Of a stretch of DNA of 64,000 nucleotides, positions 28,733-39,324 are shown one piece after another. A model generated the notes under the pieces. That model saw only the letters and a program-made list of their open reading frames with translations, was not told the origin of the DNA and did not search any database. The first letter of the stretch is position 1. The number at the start of each line of letters is the position of its first letter. Made by a program: the position numbers and the translations under genes. This DNA comes from Plasmodiophora brassicae (Eukaryota > Endomyxa: Phytomyxea > Phytomyxea > Plasmodiophorida), in contig CP145421.1 of assembly GCA_036867785.1 (NCBI GenBank), forward strand, positions 434,001-498,000, given 5' to 3'.

Positions 28733-28778
28733 TCCGTTCCTTGATATTTATCGGTGGATACTTATTTCGACGACATTG

Positions 28779-30206
28779 CTAAGTTCTTGAACAGTAAAGA
28801 TTCGATGCTGCTGCCTCAGACTGGGCGGAATCGTCCACGTTGTCGGGAGGAACGAACTTGGGAGGGGCGAAATCGGGCGAGGGTTGCGACTGCGCCATCA
28901 GGCGCATGATCGCATCCAGAGACAGGCCATGCTTGAAGATAACACGCTCAGGCAGGTATTTCCTTTGTTCGTCCCTGGCGTCCTTTGTCAGAGTCTGCCG
29001 GAGCGCTTTCTGCGCCAGCTGATACTCGCTGGAAGCACGTACAGCATCTAGCTGATCACGGTCTAGGCGGTACCAGTCCATGAGCATAGCAGATAGGCGA
29101 TCGTCCTCGGGGTCGGCTTTACGATCGACATCGATGAACCGATACTCGAAATCCCTTCGAAACCAGGAGACCTGCTTTCGGGCGAACTGTCTGGACGCGG
29201 CCTGGAACTCGTCGACGAATAACCTGAACGCTGCTAGGTCGAACTTCGGCTCGCGAAGGAATTCAATGGCTTGGCGATATCCGATGCTGTTCGCAGGAGG
29301 CGTACCCTCGACCAGCCAGCCGCGTTCCAGCAGGTACGACACTTCATCCAACAACCCGTTCTGAAGCATTCGTTCGCAGCGCAGGTCGATCGCCCTGTAC
29401 ATAGTCGTACGCGGGCATTGCAAGAAGACGCACCGGAAATCGATCTGATCCCCATTCCCCTTCGGCGTCCCGTCGTAGACTTGCCTTCCGTTGTACTCGG
29501 GCACCGCTGAACCGGGAGCCAAGCACCGCAAACGATGAACAGCGCTCTCCAATCGGCGTACATTTCCGGGCTGAATGTGCTTGAGGTAGTCGGCAACTTG
29601 ACGAGCAGTGGAAGCCAAACCGGGAGATAATGCACCACCGAGTACAGAGATGGCATCGTCCCAGGATTGACTTCCTGATACGGCGGCCTCGACCATTCCG
29701 ATGGAAACTGTATCGCATCTTGCTGACGACGACTGAGACCGGTCGAACCCGTGGATCAGGAAACTCAGGTACATGCCGGATCCACCGACCACAATCGGCA
29801 GGTTCCCTCGCGAATGGATCGCGTGGATAGCGCCCGTGGCATCGTCGGCAAACTGGGCCGCGGTGTACGTCGGCTGGGCCGGGTCGGCGGCATCGACCAG
29901 GTGGTGCGGGACCGCATCGCGCCACTGCCGCGGCGGCTTATCGGCGCCGACGTTCAGATGGCGGTACACGGCCACCGAGTCCGCCGACACGATCTCGCCG
30001 CCGTGCTCCAGGGCCAGGCGCACCGCCAGCGCCGACTTCCCGATCCCCGTGCAGCCGGCCAGCACCAGGCACCGCGGGACTGCACTCCGCAACATGCCCA
30101 AGCCTGACTGGCACGCGGCAGCACGGCACGTCGGCAGCCAGCGGCCAGCAGCCAAAATAACGATGGTTGGTGTCGTCGTCGGGTTTTGATCAGGGAACTG
30201 CTCCAT
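28779..30206 (-). CDS. TRIT1: tRNA dimethylallyltransferase (MiaA/TRIT1/MOD5 family)
   Basis: Transfers an isopentenyl group from dimethylallyl diphosphate to A37 of tRNAs reading UNN codons. Single exon. P-loop CLVLAGCTGIGKSALAV, the DSMQVYR-equivalent SADSVAVYRHLNVGADKP, HHLVDAADP, VVGGSGMYLSFLIHG, and near the C-terminus FARKQVSWFRRD match the family in order. Two starts are possible: 30206 (adds MEQFPDQNPTTTPTIVIL..) or 30092 (MLRSAVPRCLVLAGC, which would put the P-loop right at the N-terminus). The longer form would leave only 44 bp to the divergent TRAPPC10-like gene. No C-terminal zinc finger is visible, unlike MOD5. The tail after KYLPERVIF is disordered. Mitochondrial targeting by the N-terminal extension is possible but unproven. 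Confidence 0.9.
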   Translation of the reverse strand: MEQFPDQNPTTTPTIVILAAGRWLPTCRAAACQSGLGMLRSAVPRCLVLAGCTGIGKSALAVRLALEHGGEIVSADSVAVYRHLNVGADKPPRQWRDAVPHHLVDAADPAQPTYTAAQFADDATGAIHAIHSRGNLPIVVGGSGMYLSFLIHGFDRSQSSSARCDTVSIGMVEAAVSGSQSWDDAISVLGGALSPGLASTARQVADYLKHIQPGNVRRLESAVHRLRCLAPGSAVPEYNGRQVYDGTPKGNGDQIDFRCVFLQCPRTTMYRAIDLRCERMLQNGLLDEVSYLLERGWLVEGTPPANSIGYRQAIEFLREPKFDLAAFRLFVDEFQAASRQFARKQVSWFRRDFEYRFIDVDRKADPEDDRLSAMLMDWYRLDRDQLDAVRASSEYQLAQKALRQTLTKDARDEQRKYLPERVIFKHGLSLDAIMRLMAQSQPSPDFAPPKFVPPDNVDDSAQSEAAASNLYCSRT

Positions 30207-30250
30207 TTGGGATTTTGTCGGCAGACGGCATGGGAAGAAGACGGCAGTGA

Positions 30251-33200
30251 GTGGGCGGTGAATGGATGGCGGCGGCGTCGGGCGTGGCGGGGGCGACCGG
30301 GTCGCCTGCGCCGACGGTCGTCGCTGTCCGGGACCCGTCCGGCGTCTGGGGTCTGGTTGAGGCGGGGATGGCGCGCGGGCTGCCGCTGCGGGACACCCAG
30401 TGGAAGGACCCGACCGGGTCGTTCAAGGTGATCCGCAGCCTCGACCTGCGGTTCGAGCAGGAGCCTGTGCAGAGCGCGCCGTTCGTTTCGATGCTGCTGT
30501 TTCGGTGTGAAGATCTGGAGGCGTTCCGTCGCCACCGCGTGCTGGTCGACGGGTTCATTTCCGACAGCAACGTCCAGTCCCAGGCATGGCTGGTCGTCAT
30601 GATCGCAATTGGATCGAGTGAATCTCAGTCTATTAACGCCGGTCTGTCTCTGGCTCGTGTGCGCCCTTCGAGACGAGCATTCGAACGTCTGGAGGCGGAG
30701 CTGGGTGCAATCACGGCCGGGCAGAATCTTGGCACGTCCGTTCTTGTTGAAATCTTCGAAACGACGGAAGATGCTGATCGTCGGCAATGGGATCGTCTGG
30801 TGGATGCCCTGAAATGGTGTGTCATTCGCACGGCCGAACGTCGAAGCTCAGAATTCGAAGCGACCGCTCGATCTTTGTTGCGACCCACGGTCCAGTTCGC
30901 TGAATACTTCGCGCTGAAAGAGCGGTATTCTGAATTCTATGAAAACCTGACGCTTGCTGACGACGCGCTTCGTCAGTACGACGAACTCGACGCGTTCGTC
31001 GATTCGCATTATCAACGCGTCGACTGTCGTGCCCTCGACGGCGTCTGCGAAGACCTACCCGCATGTCCTGACTGGTGCGCGTTGATCACGGCGTCTGATC
31101 CCAAGCCAATGCAGTTATCGTTGGATGATTCAGTGCTTCCGGACGTGTTTCGCTCTCATATTTTCTCCAGGCAATGCCGACTGCTCTTTCGGATGCGTCA
31201 TCCGGTCCAAGTATGCAATAGAGCGATTGCTTTCACTCGCAGCGTTGCGTCTGGCTGTTCGTTGCAGAACCGTTGCATGTACGTCGTAACGGCTTCGACT
31301 GCTGTTATCCATCTGTGCGACGACGTTGTCGATGTTCCGCAACTTGATGGCCTGATCTCGCAATTGCTATCGTTCTCACTGAACTTGCTCGAACGTGCTG
31401 GCATCAGCCTGGGCTTTCTCGAGTTTCGTCTTGAACGAATTTTGTTCGAGATCCCGAGCGTCAGTGTAGTGGCTGCATCTGCAGATGCTGGAAGCACGCC
31501 TGATTCGCGATCGGAAGCGATACCTGTTACTGTTCCTATGCTGCAATCGGCGTTCTGCAATCGTGATGCTTTCGAAAAGTTGTACTTGTCGTTTGCGTCG
31601 TGCGTCGAGTACGCCTTCTCATCCGCTGGCCGGAACCGGTTCTCGGTGCGCGTCGCTTCTCGTATTTCAACAGTTCTGTTTAGAAGAGGACGTTTGCACC
31701 GATCATTGCCTTTGCTCTTGCGCGACGCCCGATCATTTCCTCCTGGCAGTGAATGGGCCAGTCTTTGTGCACCGAGCCTTGCGCTGGCCGCCCAGTGCCA
31801 GCAGCTGACCAAGGACCTCCAGGGATACATCGACTCTATATTGGAACTCATCCGACTCCCCATCCACAAAGAAGATTTGCTGAAGACAGTCGGACAACTC
31901 TTTGAGGAATTTATTCACCGATTGCGGCTGTTCAACGAATCCCAAGTCCAGTTTCAGCGCCCCACTCGGCTTCTTGTTCGTATTACATCTGCTGGACTGG
32001 CACGCCAACCAACTGCTGCCCACGTTGCATGCTCATGTGACGGGTTCATTGGGGAAACTTTGGATATCAAACTTGACGTCGTGTCGCTATCGCAGTATGA
32101 ATTTCCGATCGACAGCATTCGTGTTATATTCGAGTCTTCTGCGTCCTCCTCAATAGTCCTTGATAAGTGTGATGTACCACCCCTCGCTCCAGGTTGCAAT
32201 TCCATTTCCATGTCTGGGTTCAAACCTGCTGTCGCTGGAGCGTACAGAGTTCTCTCCATACAGTTGTTCATGGCTCAACTCGAATTCAAGTTCGATCCGG
32301 GAGATACCGCAGCTGCGGGTGAAACGGCCATGCTACCCAATATCGTTATCGCAGCTCGCAAGGCAACCGCCTCTCTTCAGGTGCAGTTGGGATCCGATCC
32401 CATTCGTGGTCTATACTTGCCAGTCGTCTGCACCATATCGTCAGGGGCAGATGAGTTGAATGACGCCCACGTTCGACTGCAGTCTCATTCGCAGCTCAGC
32501 TTTGCTGACTGCGATTGCCTTCCTGCAACCTACGTCGATGGCGACGATGACAGACCTCTTGAGCTATCTCTCAAATCGGGCCGAATTGCTCTTCCCCCTT
32601 GCCAACCTGGCAGCGCGATACGCATCCCTCTCAATGTGTTTGCACCGGACGGCTTGGAACCCGAGCATGACCTCAGCACCACGCTTAATTACATCGCCGA
32701 TGGATCTACTCTGACGGTCCAATCTCGAGAGACCATCTGCTTCCGAGACCCGTTGGTCCTGTCCTCCAAATTCAAGGTCATCCGTCACAAGACATTCATC
32801 CAGATCCTTCTCCGGTGCGCAACCAGTGCCGCTGTCGAACTCCTGTCGTTCGACTTTCAGCCAGGCCCGTTCGGGTTCTCCAATCTGAACCCGTCTCCTG
32901 CGGGGCAACTCGTTAAACCGGGTATTCCGTATTCGCTTGTTTTCGAGATACACGAATCCAGAGAGCGAGGTCCGGCTCATTTCGACGACGCGGCAACGTT
33001 CCTGGATGATGATCTTGACCTTTCTGGGAAACTACGGATCCAGTGCCGCCCCGTCAGCGTTGATGATTCTCAGGCGGGTGCGAGGTTTCCAGTTAACCTC
33101 GATTTCCCTGTGATCTTGAAGGCGCCTCGACACGACGTCGAGTATGATGTCGTGATATCGTGCGGATCTCGCGCAGCGTTGGGAGAAGTGCTCGACTTCA

Positions 33201-33544
33201 CTGTTCGTCTCTCCAAGTCGCAATCGTCAACGTCCTCAGCCTTGCCCGTTGCGTACACCATCGTTGTCGCCGAGGATTCGTGGATCTTTTCTGGGCGGGT
33301 GCACGGCCGTGTTGTCGTTTCGGATTCGGAACACGCGGTTATCCAGAGCAAGATCATTCCAGTCCGGTGCGGGTATATGCGGGTGCCCGCCCTGGAGCTA
33401 AGCCAGATTGTGGATGCCGGCGCTATCGTCGATGTTGACCCCGCCAAGGTTCGTCTCCAATACGACACCCAGCACGTCCTTGTCCTGCCAACCGGCCCGT
33501 TCGTTTCGTCTGTCTACGAAATCGCTCAGGATCACCTGCCGTAG
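30251..33544 (+). CDS. TRAPPC10: TRAPPC10/Trs130-like subunit of the TRAPPII complex
   Basis: A single uninterrupted exon of 1,097 codons, the second largest gene here. The N-terminal half resembles TRAPPC10. It has LPLRDTQWKDPTGSFKVIRS, an early-strand region ending AWLVVMIAIGSSES, then FERLEAELGA and RQWDRLVDALKWCVIRTAER. The family-typical helix follows: RPTVQFAEYFALKERYSEFY, then LADDALRQYDELDAF (human: FCEYFMVQEELAFVFEML..FEDALVQYDELDALF). The C-terminal half is beta-rich, compatible with the immunoglobulin-like ASPM-SPD-2-Hydin/gryzun-type folds of Trs130/TRAPPC11. TRAPPII acts as the exchange factor for Rab11/Ypt31 at the late Golgi. Identification is from the FAEYF..QYDELDA block and length; moderately sure. 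Confidence 0.65.
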   Translation: MGGEWMAAASGVAGATGSPAPTVVAVRDPSGVWGLVEAGMARGLPLRDTQWKDPTGSFKVIRSLDLRFEQEPVQSAPFVSMLLFRCEDLEAFRRHRVLVDGFISDSNVQSQAWLVVMIAIGSSESQSINAGLSLARVRPSRRAFERLEAELGAITAGQNLGTSVLVEIFETTEDADRRQWDRLVDALKWCVIRTAERRSSEFEATARSLLRPTVQFAEYFALKERYSEFYENLTLADDALRQYDELDAFVDSHYQRVDCRALDGVCEDLPACPDWCALITASDPKPMQLSLDDSVLPDVFRSHIFSRQCRLLFRMRHPVQVCNRAIAFTRSVASGCSLQNRCMYVVTASTAVIHLCDDVVDVPQLDGLISQLLSFSLNLLERAGISLGFLEFRLERILFEIPSVSVVAASADAGSTPDSRSEAIPVTVPMLQSAFCNRDAFEKLYLSFASCVEYAFSSAGRNRFSVRVASRISTVLFRRGRLHRSLPLLLRDARSFPPGSEWASLCAPSLALAAQCQQLTKDLQGYIDSILELIRLPIHKEDLLKTVGQLFEEFIHRLRLFNESQVQFQRPTRLLVRITSAGLARQPTAAHVACSCDGFIGETLDIKLDVVSLSQYEFPIDSIRVIFESSASSSIVLDKCDVPPLAPGCNSISMSGFKPAVAGAYRVLSIQLFMAQLEFKFDPGDTAAAGETAMLPNIVIAARKATASLQVQLGSDPIRGLYLPVVCTISSGADELNDAHVRLQSHSQLSFADCDCLPATYVDGDDDRPLELSLKSGRIALPPCQPGSAIRIPLNVFAPDGLEPEHDLSTTLNYIADGSTLTVQSRETICFRDPLVLSSKFKVIRHKTFIQILLRCATSAAVELLSFDFQPGPFGFSNLNPSPAGQLVKPGIPYSLVFEIHESRERGPAHFDDAATFLDDDLDLSGKLRIQCRPVSVDDSQAGARFPVNLDFPVILKAPRHDVEYDVVISCGSRAALGEVLDFTVRLSKSQSSTSSALPVAYTIVVAEDSWIFSGRVHGRVVVSDSEHAVIQSKIIPVRCGYMRVPALELSQIVDAGAIVDVDPAKVRLQYDTQHVLVLPTGPFVSSVYEIAQDHLP

Positions 33545-33693
33545 CGCCTTATATATCCGCCATTGTTCACTGTTATCGCACTTTAGAATTGTATACATTC
33601 TTCAGAAAGCCGTAACGTTTAGTAAACGGATTCAACGCCGGATATACATGCTGGACAGCTGATAAATATGGTGGGGCCGAGCGAGGGTGGCCG

Positions 33694-33999
33694 TCATGAG
33701 GTAGCGATTGCTGCGCCGACCTCAGCATCCGGCCGGTCGGGACCGCTGGACAGTATGCTGGTCCACGACGCTGCCAGGAAGAAGTCCAGGTCAGGGTCGT
33801 AGTCGATGCGGCCGTCGTCGTCCGCTTCAACCGCCTCCAGCATCACCGCGTCCAGGCAGCGAAAGTCGATGGTCACGCCTCCAGCAGGCGACCGAACCGT
33901 CGTCCCGATCTCCCAATCGGCGAACTCATCAGGCAGGCACCTGTCCTCCGGGATCGTCGCCAGCTGGCTCCTCCTTGCTGACGACCTTCTTGCCAGCAT
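33694..33999 (-). CDS. Hypothetical small acidic protein (tentative)
   Basis: A minus-strand frame of 101 codons from an ATG at 33999: a short basic start (MLARRSSARRSQ), then PEDRCLPDEFADWEIGTTV and AVMLEAVEADDDGRIDYDPD, ending EVGAAIATS. An alternative upstream exon (TTVGGAAFRRVKRTKGAGGN, up to 34126) could splice into it through a GTGCCTGCC donor, but reading phase does not fit cleanly. No domain recognised. It sits between the ends of two convincing plus-strand genes, so it is either a small real gene or chance. Confidence 0.3.
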   Translation of the reverse strand: MLARRSSARRSQLATIPEDRCLPDEFADWEIGTTVRSPAGGVTIDFRCLDAVMLEAVEADDDGRIDYDPDLDFFLAASWTSILSSGPDRPDAEVGAAIATS

Positions 34000-34274
34000 C
34001 TTGCGGGTTGCCGCCGGCGCCTTTTGTCCGTTTGACGCGGCGGAATGCCGCGCCGCCCACCGTGGTTCTGAGCCACGACAGAGCGGGCGCGCAGTTCCAC
34101 GCAACCCGAACCGGTCGCAAGTCGGCGCCGTAGCTGCACCGCTAGAAATAGAGTTGCGCGACTGGCAACAGATGCCGTTGGGACTCCGTGGCGAAGGACG
34201 GGCGGGCCCCGCTTGCGTAGCAGGTATCATGCAGAGGGGGCGCCGCCATCGGCGCTGGCAGGCAGTCAGCGCCG

Positions 34275-37200
34275 ATGGCGACGTTCGCGTTCGCCAGCGC
34301 GCAGCAACGAGTATGTCAAGCGCTGATCGACCTGAAGCTGATCCCGCCGGCGCCCGGGACAGTGCCTGCCCCGGACGTCCCATCCCAACACGAACCCGAT
34401 CCGGCTGCGGACAACGATGAGGACGTCGCCGCTCGCGAAGCGCCCGCGTTCCTGACGTCGTCGTCCGACTACTGGGTCGCCCCGATCCGATATCAGACGC
34501 TGGCGGAGCGCGTCCTGCTCGAACGCCAGGTCTTGAACACTGTGCTGGCGAAGCACGCACCAGAGGGCACCCCGCCGGTATCGCATTCGAAATCGGTCGA
34601 CGGCCTGTACGAGAGCCGGTTCCCGCATGTCCTGCCCGACAACGTCGCCATCCTGAAAGGTCGTCTGACCCGGGAGGGCCGCAACGCCGACGTCGACGTC
34701 ATGGAACCGGACCCGATCCGTCCCGGCATCCTGCGCCCGCTAACCGACAAATCGACGCTGAACCCGAACCTCGCCACGATCGTCATGCGACCTGGGCTCT
34801 GCGTCAGCGCCGACTCGATCGTGTACCGGTGCGCGCGCATCGACGTGCAGTCCGGGCGCCTGCGCTCGCACCCGCTGTTCACCGTCGAGGACGCCCTGGC
34901 CGCCGAACTCGAAGACTTGTACGGCGAGTGGCAACGCCGTCGCCACGTGGACTTCGACTCGTACTACCGAGATCGTCTTCGTGCCATGCGCGACGTCGCA
35001 CGGCACCTGCAGGAGCGCATCGTGGGCGCCGGGGACGTCGCGCAGGTCCACGCGCTGCGCACCGACATGGCCTCGTTGCTCTCGCAGATCTGCCAGGCGG
35101 CGCAGGCGCGTGACGTCGAGGCCGCCGAGGATCGCCGACTGTTCACCCGGATGTACCAGTGCTGGGCGGATATGAAGCAGTGGCGCGAGACGCACCACGA
35201 CCGATTGTGCAGGCCCGGGTACGCGGGCACGTACGCGGGCACACGAGTGCGCCTCCAGGTGCGTGAACTCCAGACGGCCGATAACGACGAACGCACCTGG
35301 AAGCGTGACGAGGACGAACAAGTCGAGGAGGTCCTGTCGCTGGAGCGGGTCCAGCAGCAGCTGAAGTCGGGTGGCGTCGTCGAACCGATCGACGAGGACG
35401 CCATTCGGGTGCGCGTGCACCGGCGCATGCTGCAGGCGCGTCGGGCGCCAGGCACGCCGGCGTATGAACCGATTCTCGATCACGGCGCCGCCATGACCGA
35501 GGACGAAGACTGCAGCGCCTGGGAGCGTCGTCGCCGCGCCTTAATCCGGCACCAGCGCATCGCGGCCGACATCGTCCTCAACGATCGCATCGTGTGCACC
35601 ACGGCGGCCGTCGACGTCCAGTTCCCGTCCTGGGCGGTGCACTGGGACACGACCACCGAGGTCCTCGTCCTGTCGCACCCCCAGTCCTGCCGGATCGTTC
35701 TACGCGCCTGTCGCTCCCCTCTGCTGCCCTACACCACGCTCGGCAGCGTCGACGTCGCCGTCCCGGATCGAGGTGCCGCTCCCGTTGTCGCAGAATACTC
35801 GTGGGCCTCCGCGCCGAACGCGTTCCCGGCACACCACGACGACGCCGCCGTCGCCGGCCTATGGCCCAGCGACCCGATCACAACCGTCCGGGGCGACGTC
35901 ACCGTCGTGTTCGCCTGGCACGACCACGACGACACGTCCGCGGACGCAGGCGAAGACCATTACGATTCGCGTGATGCCGCCCCGTCGCCGACCATGTCCC
36001 GTGTACTTTCGTCCATGGTCCTGTCCGCGCTGGACCTGAACGACCCGCGCAACGACGACGTCATCGCGCTGACGCGACGCCTGGGTGGTATTGGCGCGCG
36101 CCGCCCGACCCAGTTCGTGTCGCACGAGATCCATCCGTCGTTGCGGTTGCTGGCCCCCGAGTACGCGCTGCGCTCCGGTCGCCATGTCGTCCTTCGGGAT
36201 CGCAGCCGGGGGCGCGTCCCGGATCAGGCTGTCGCTCTCGACGACAACGCCATCCCCGATTACATGTTCGACGGTGCGGACGACGGCGTTGCATCCGACG
36301 ATGACGGGGAAGTCGACGTCGGCAGCGTCGTCAACGAACAGGTCCTGCCGGTGATCGACGCGAACCGCTTGATGTTCGAGCGCCTACTGGCGCCTCGTCG
36401 GGACCTGCGCCCGCGACGAGAGCCACGCCCGCCGACAGGGGCGCCGGTCGACACGGCGCACCTGGTCGTGCAGGTCGTCCGGGGGCAGAACTTCCCGGTG
36501 CGACGACTCGGTGCGGAAACGCGGCGCCCGCCTGCACCATCGTCGCCTGACGAAGACACGGAGACGGATCACCTGCAGCGACTGGCGTCTCAGGTGCAAA
36601 TCACGTTCCAGGGCCATCGACGATTGACGGAAGTGCGGTTGGGCGCGTACCCGGTCTGGAACGAGACCGTCCAGCTACCGGTGCGGTGCGAAGGTGCGGG
36701 ACCGCTGACACCGTCCGCGCTGTTAGCCATCGGCGATACGCCGATGCAGATCGACGTGTTCGACGTGGTCATCGTCGAGGACGGCGGCACGGGTCCGGCG
36801 CTAACGACGACGAGGACGACGCGCGTGGAACGACGATGGGTGGGCGGCGCAACGATCCCAATCCGCACCGTCTACCTGGACCGACAGGTCGAGGGCGCCG
36901 TGCACGTGCACGTCCCGATCACGAGCCTCGAGTACGAGCGCGTGGTGCCGCCGCGCCCGACGCTGCTGCACGTGTTCGCCACCATGGACCCGATGATCGC
37001 GACGATCGGCGTCCCGCGCCGCCCGACCTGCGCCGACGAGCGCCTGCAGAGCGCGCACGATCGGTGGCGGGCGCGGGTGCGTTCCGCGATGCCGGCCGGC
37101 GTAACGCGCCCGATGCCGAACGCGATCGTCTGCGATGTCGCCGGGCGCCAGACGACGGTTACCGCGTTCCTCGGGCCGATTGCCGGCCCGCCCGGCGTGC

Positions 37201-38141
37201 CCGACGACGACATGCCATGGTTCGTGTCGGCGATCCCGATGCTGGGCACGGTCGACGCCCGTCGCGACGTGCACATGTCGTGCGCCGAGGTGGTCGAGCT
37301 GATGGCCGGCGACGAACGCGAACACGCCATGGTGCTGGCGTGCAGTCTGATGCACTCGGAGCGGCAGGGTGCGTCCCCGTGGCGCACGTACCTGTGCGTG
37401 GCGCGCACCTTGACGGGTGCGCGCACGTTCGTGCTGCGCAATCGAATGCAGCACGGGCGCGTTAAGGAGACCGACCTGGTCGACGCGTGCACGGCGGTTC
37501 GATGGCCGGCCACGGACGAATCCGGGCCGGTCGTCGACGTTGTCGTCGTCTACAACGACCAGCAGGTCTGGGCGAACGTTCAGGCGCAGGGCGCCCCGCA
37601 CCGCATGTCGTTCCAGCTGGACAACATCTGGGCCTGGGTGCCGCTCTGGGAGCGGACGGCGAAGAAGGCGACGTCGTCGGCGTACTTGACCGGGCCGACG
37701 TACTTCACGGCCGTCGATCAGTATTATCTGGATCGGGCCGCCTGCATCGAGAGGATCCTCGAGACGCACCTGGTCAAGTCCAGGGCGGCGACGACGACAG
37801 TGATCGACCACGGGTGCAGCCAGGTGCTTCGGGAAGCGCTGCAGGCGATGGAGTTCGTGAGGCAGGGGCGAACGCAGGCCGGCTCGGACGCGAAAGACAT
37901 CGACCGGATACGGCCGCTGTTCGCCGCCATGTACGGCGCCCCGATATGGTTCCCGGACGGCGGCGCCGACGACCTCATCGACAAGACCGAGGGCAACCCG
38001 GTCGTCCAGGCGGTCCTGCGCACGCGCATCCATGAGAACGAGCATCCGGGCGTGCGGTACGCCCGCGCCGCATACATCTACCCGTACCCGAACCTGGGTG
38101 GCGCTCTCTGGGTCTTCGTCGCCGCAATGGTCCCACACTGA
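34275..38141 (+). CDS. CC2D2A: CC2D2A-like ciliary transition-zone protein
   Basis: Single exon of 1,288 codons. Human CC2D2A (Joubert/Meckel gene) is part of the MKS/B9 complex at the ciliary transition zone. Features in order: a charged, arginine-rich N-terminal half with helical segments (ARHLQERIVGAGDVAQVHAL). A C2 domain starts near HLVVQVVRGQNFPVRRLG and continues VQITFQGHRRLTEVRLGAYP with VWNETVQLPV. The C-terminal transglutaminase-like, catalytically dead region has EREHAMVLACSLMHSERQGA, VVYNDQQVWANVQ and DNIWAWVPLWERTAKK, and ends RYARAAYIYPYPNLGGALWV with FVAAMV. That ending parallels human [25 protein letters not shown], and ACIERILE parallels RIEKILKE. It supports a ciliated life stage. 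Length is shorter than the human protein (about 1,620), mainly at the N-terminus. Confidence 0.78.
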   Translation: MATFAFASAQQRVCQALIDLKLIPPAPGTVPAPDVPSQHEPDPAADNDEDVAAREAPAFLTSSSDYWVAPIRYQTLAERVLLERQVLNTVLAKHAPEGTPPVSHSKSVDGLYESRFPHVLPDNVAILKGRLTREGRNADVDVMEPDPIRPGILRPLTDKSTLNPNLATIVMRPGLCVSADSIVYRCARIDVQSGRLRSHPLFTVEDALAAELEDLYGEWQRRRHVDFDSYYRDRLRAMRDVARHLQERIVGAGDVAQVHALRTDMASLLSQICQAAQARDVEAAEDRRLFTRMYQCWADMKQWRETHHDRLCRPGYAGTYAGTRVRLQVRELQTADNDERTWKRDEDEQVEEVLSLERVQQQLKSGGVVEPIDEDAIRVRVHRRMLQARRAPGTPAYEPILDHGAAMTEDEDCSAWERRRRALIRHQRIAADIVLNDRIVCTTAAVDVQFPSWAVHWDTTTEVLVLSHPQSCRIVLRACRSPLLPYTTLGSVDVAVPDRGAAPVVAEYSWASAPNAFPAHHDDAAVAGLWPSDPITTVRGDVTVVFAWHDHDDTSADAGEDHYDSRDAAPSPTMSRVLSSMVLSALDLNDPRNDDVIALTRRLGGIGARRPTQFVSHEIHPSLRLLAPEYALRSGRHVVLRDRSRGRVPDQAVALDDNAIPDYMFDGADDGVASDDDGEVDVGSVVNEQVLPVIDANRLMFERLLAPRRDLRPRREPRPPTGAPVDTAHLVVQVVRGQNFPVRRLGAETRRPPAPSSPDEDTETDHLQRLASQVQITFQGHRRLTEVRLGAYPVWNETVQLPVRCEGAGPLTPSALLAIGDTPMQIDVFDVVIVEDGGTGPALTTTRTTRVERRWVGGATIPIRTVYLDRQVEGAVHVHVPITSLEYERVVPPRPTLLHVFATMDPMIATIGVPRRPTCADERLQSAHDRWRARVRSAMPAGVTRPMPNAIVCDVAGRQTTVTAFLGPIAGPPGVPDDDMPWFVSAIPMLGTVDARRDVHMSCAEVVELMAGDEREHAMVLACSLMHSERQGASPWRTYLCVARTLTGARTFVLRNRMQHGRVKETDLVDACTAVRWPATDESGPVVDVVVVYNDQQVWANVQAQGAPHRMSFQLDNIWAWVPLWERTAKKATSSAYLTGPTYFTAVDQYYLDRAACIERILETHLVKSRAATTTVIDHGCSQVLREALQAMEFVRQGRTQAGSDAKDIDRIRPLFAAMYGAPIWFPDGGADDLIDKTEGNPVVQAVLRTRIHENEHPGVRYARAAYIYPYPNLGGALWVFVAAMVPH

Positions 38142-38351
38142 CGCTGCTGGTCGGTCCTCGGCCGCGCCTGAATCTAGAAACATCACTACGTATCACTGAA
38201 TATACTCATCGTTGAGCACGTTGTGCGGGGACCGCCCAGGCGTAGATTGTCGCCCGTTGTCAAACCCAGCACGGGACCCTTGTCAGTGGCCCTACGCATC
38301 TGGGAGGTGCTGGTCGACGCGTGGAGTGGTTCCCTATTTTCGCGTCGCAGG

Positions 38352-38378
38352 GTCGTCGTCGTCGTCGTCGTCGTCGTC
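38352..38378 (+). repeat. GTC trinucleotide microsatellite
   Basis: Nine perfect GTC units about 20 bp upstream of the start codon of the following small membrane-protein gene, so probably in its 5' UTR or core promoter. Confidence 0.95.
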
Positions 38379-38398
38379 ATTTTGTGTCCGCTGCCGTG

Positions 38399-39085
38399 AT
38401 GCGCCCCGTGACGCTCGGGTTGGTGATTGCCGGCGGGGCGGGCGCCGCGTGGGCCGTGGCCCGATACCAGCGGGCGGAGCCAGTGGACCCGATCGCGCTG
38501 TACGGGACGCCCGCGCAGCGCCAGGTACGACGCGATGGGGGCGGCGTCGTTCGACGGTCGCGTTGATCGTGGTGGGGCCAGGCGCAACGGGACCGTCTGG
38601 CGCACGACCTGGAACGCCTGGAGAAGGCGCCGTTGAAGCCGGCGGATCATCAGCGGGGCGAGTTCCCGTCGGTCGGCAGCCGGCAGATGCTGTTCAGCGA
38701 CCTGACCCGGCGTGTCGCGTTCCTGACGGACGGCGAGCGGGCCGCCCAGCGCCACCAGGCGCAACTGATGCTGCTTCGTCAGGCGGGCGGCGGGCAGGGC
38801 GAGAAGGAGGATCGCCGCGAGTTCGACGAGTCGGTGGCGCTGATCAAGCGCTGGCGGGCGGACCGCTGCGCGACGGAAGCGTTCCTCGAGGCGGTGCGCG
38901 GGCACCCGCCTGCGGCCGCCGCCGAGCGCGCCGTCGACATCAGCAAGCGTTTCGACATGCCCGACCAGTCGTACGCCCAGTCGCTGCTTGCCGAGGCCGT
39001 CGAGGTAGGCCACTGGCGTCCTGTACCTCGCTCGTTCAATGCTGACACACGCTCGCAGGCGTTCGCCGCCGACGGCACCCGCTAA
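38399..39085 (+). CDS. Hypothetical small single-pass membrane protein
   Basis: Three exons: MRPVTLGLVIAGGAGAAWAV (one N-terminal transmembrane helix) and ARYQRAEPVDPIALYGTPAQ; after an intron of 59 nt, DRLAHDLERLEKAPLKPADH and a charged helical domain (FDESVALIKRWRADRCATEA, KRFDMPDQSYAQSLLAEAVE); after a 53-nt intron, AFAADGTR and TAA at 39085. About 190 residues. The splice sites (GTACGACG..CCAG and GTAGGCCA..GCAG) keep the frame, which supports the gene being real. The N-terminal anchor plus soluble helical domain is common among mitochondrial inner-membrane assembly factors, but I recognise no family. Confidence 0.6.
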
Positions 39086-39324
39086 GCCATCGACACTCGC
39101 GGCATGATCGCACAGTCATTACATTAGTGGTTGTTTGGCATCGACGTCGCTGTCGCCCATGTTCGTCGTCCTGCTACGTATGCGCGACGTCGTAACGCGT
39201 AGGCGTTCGTTGCTGGCGGCACCCAGCGATGTCTGCCGGGGCCCTGACCGCACCCCACTGTCACCTGAGCACAGATGTATAAACCGAATTTGCCCTGGAG
39301 GAGCGCCTGGCGAATCGCCAGGCG

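Noticed and set aside
36801-38186. 461-codon minus-strand frame
   Set aside because: Antisense shadow of the CC2D2A-like C-terminus; composition is Arg/His/Gly-rich with no domain.
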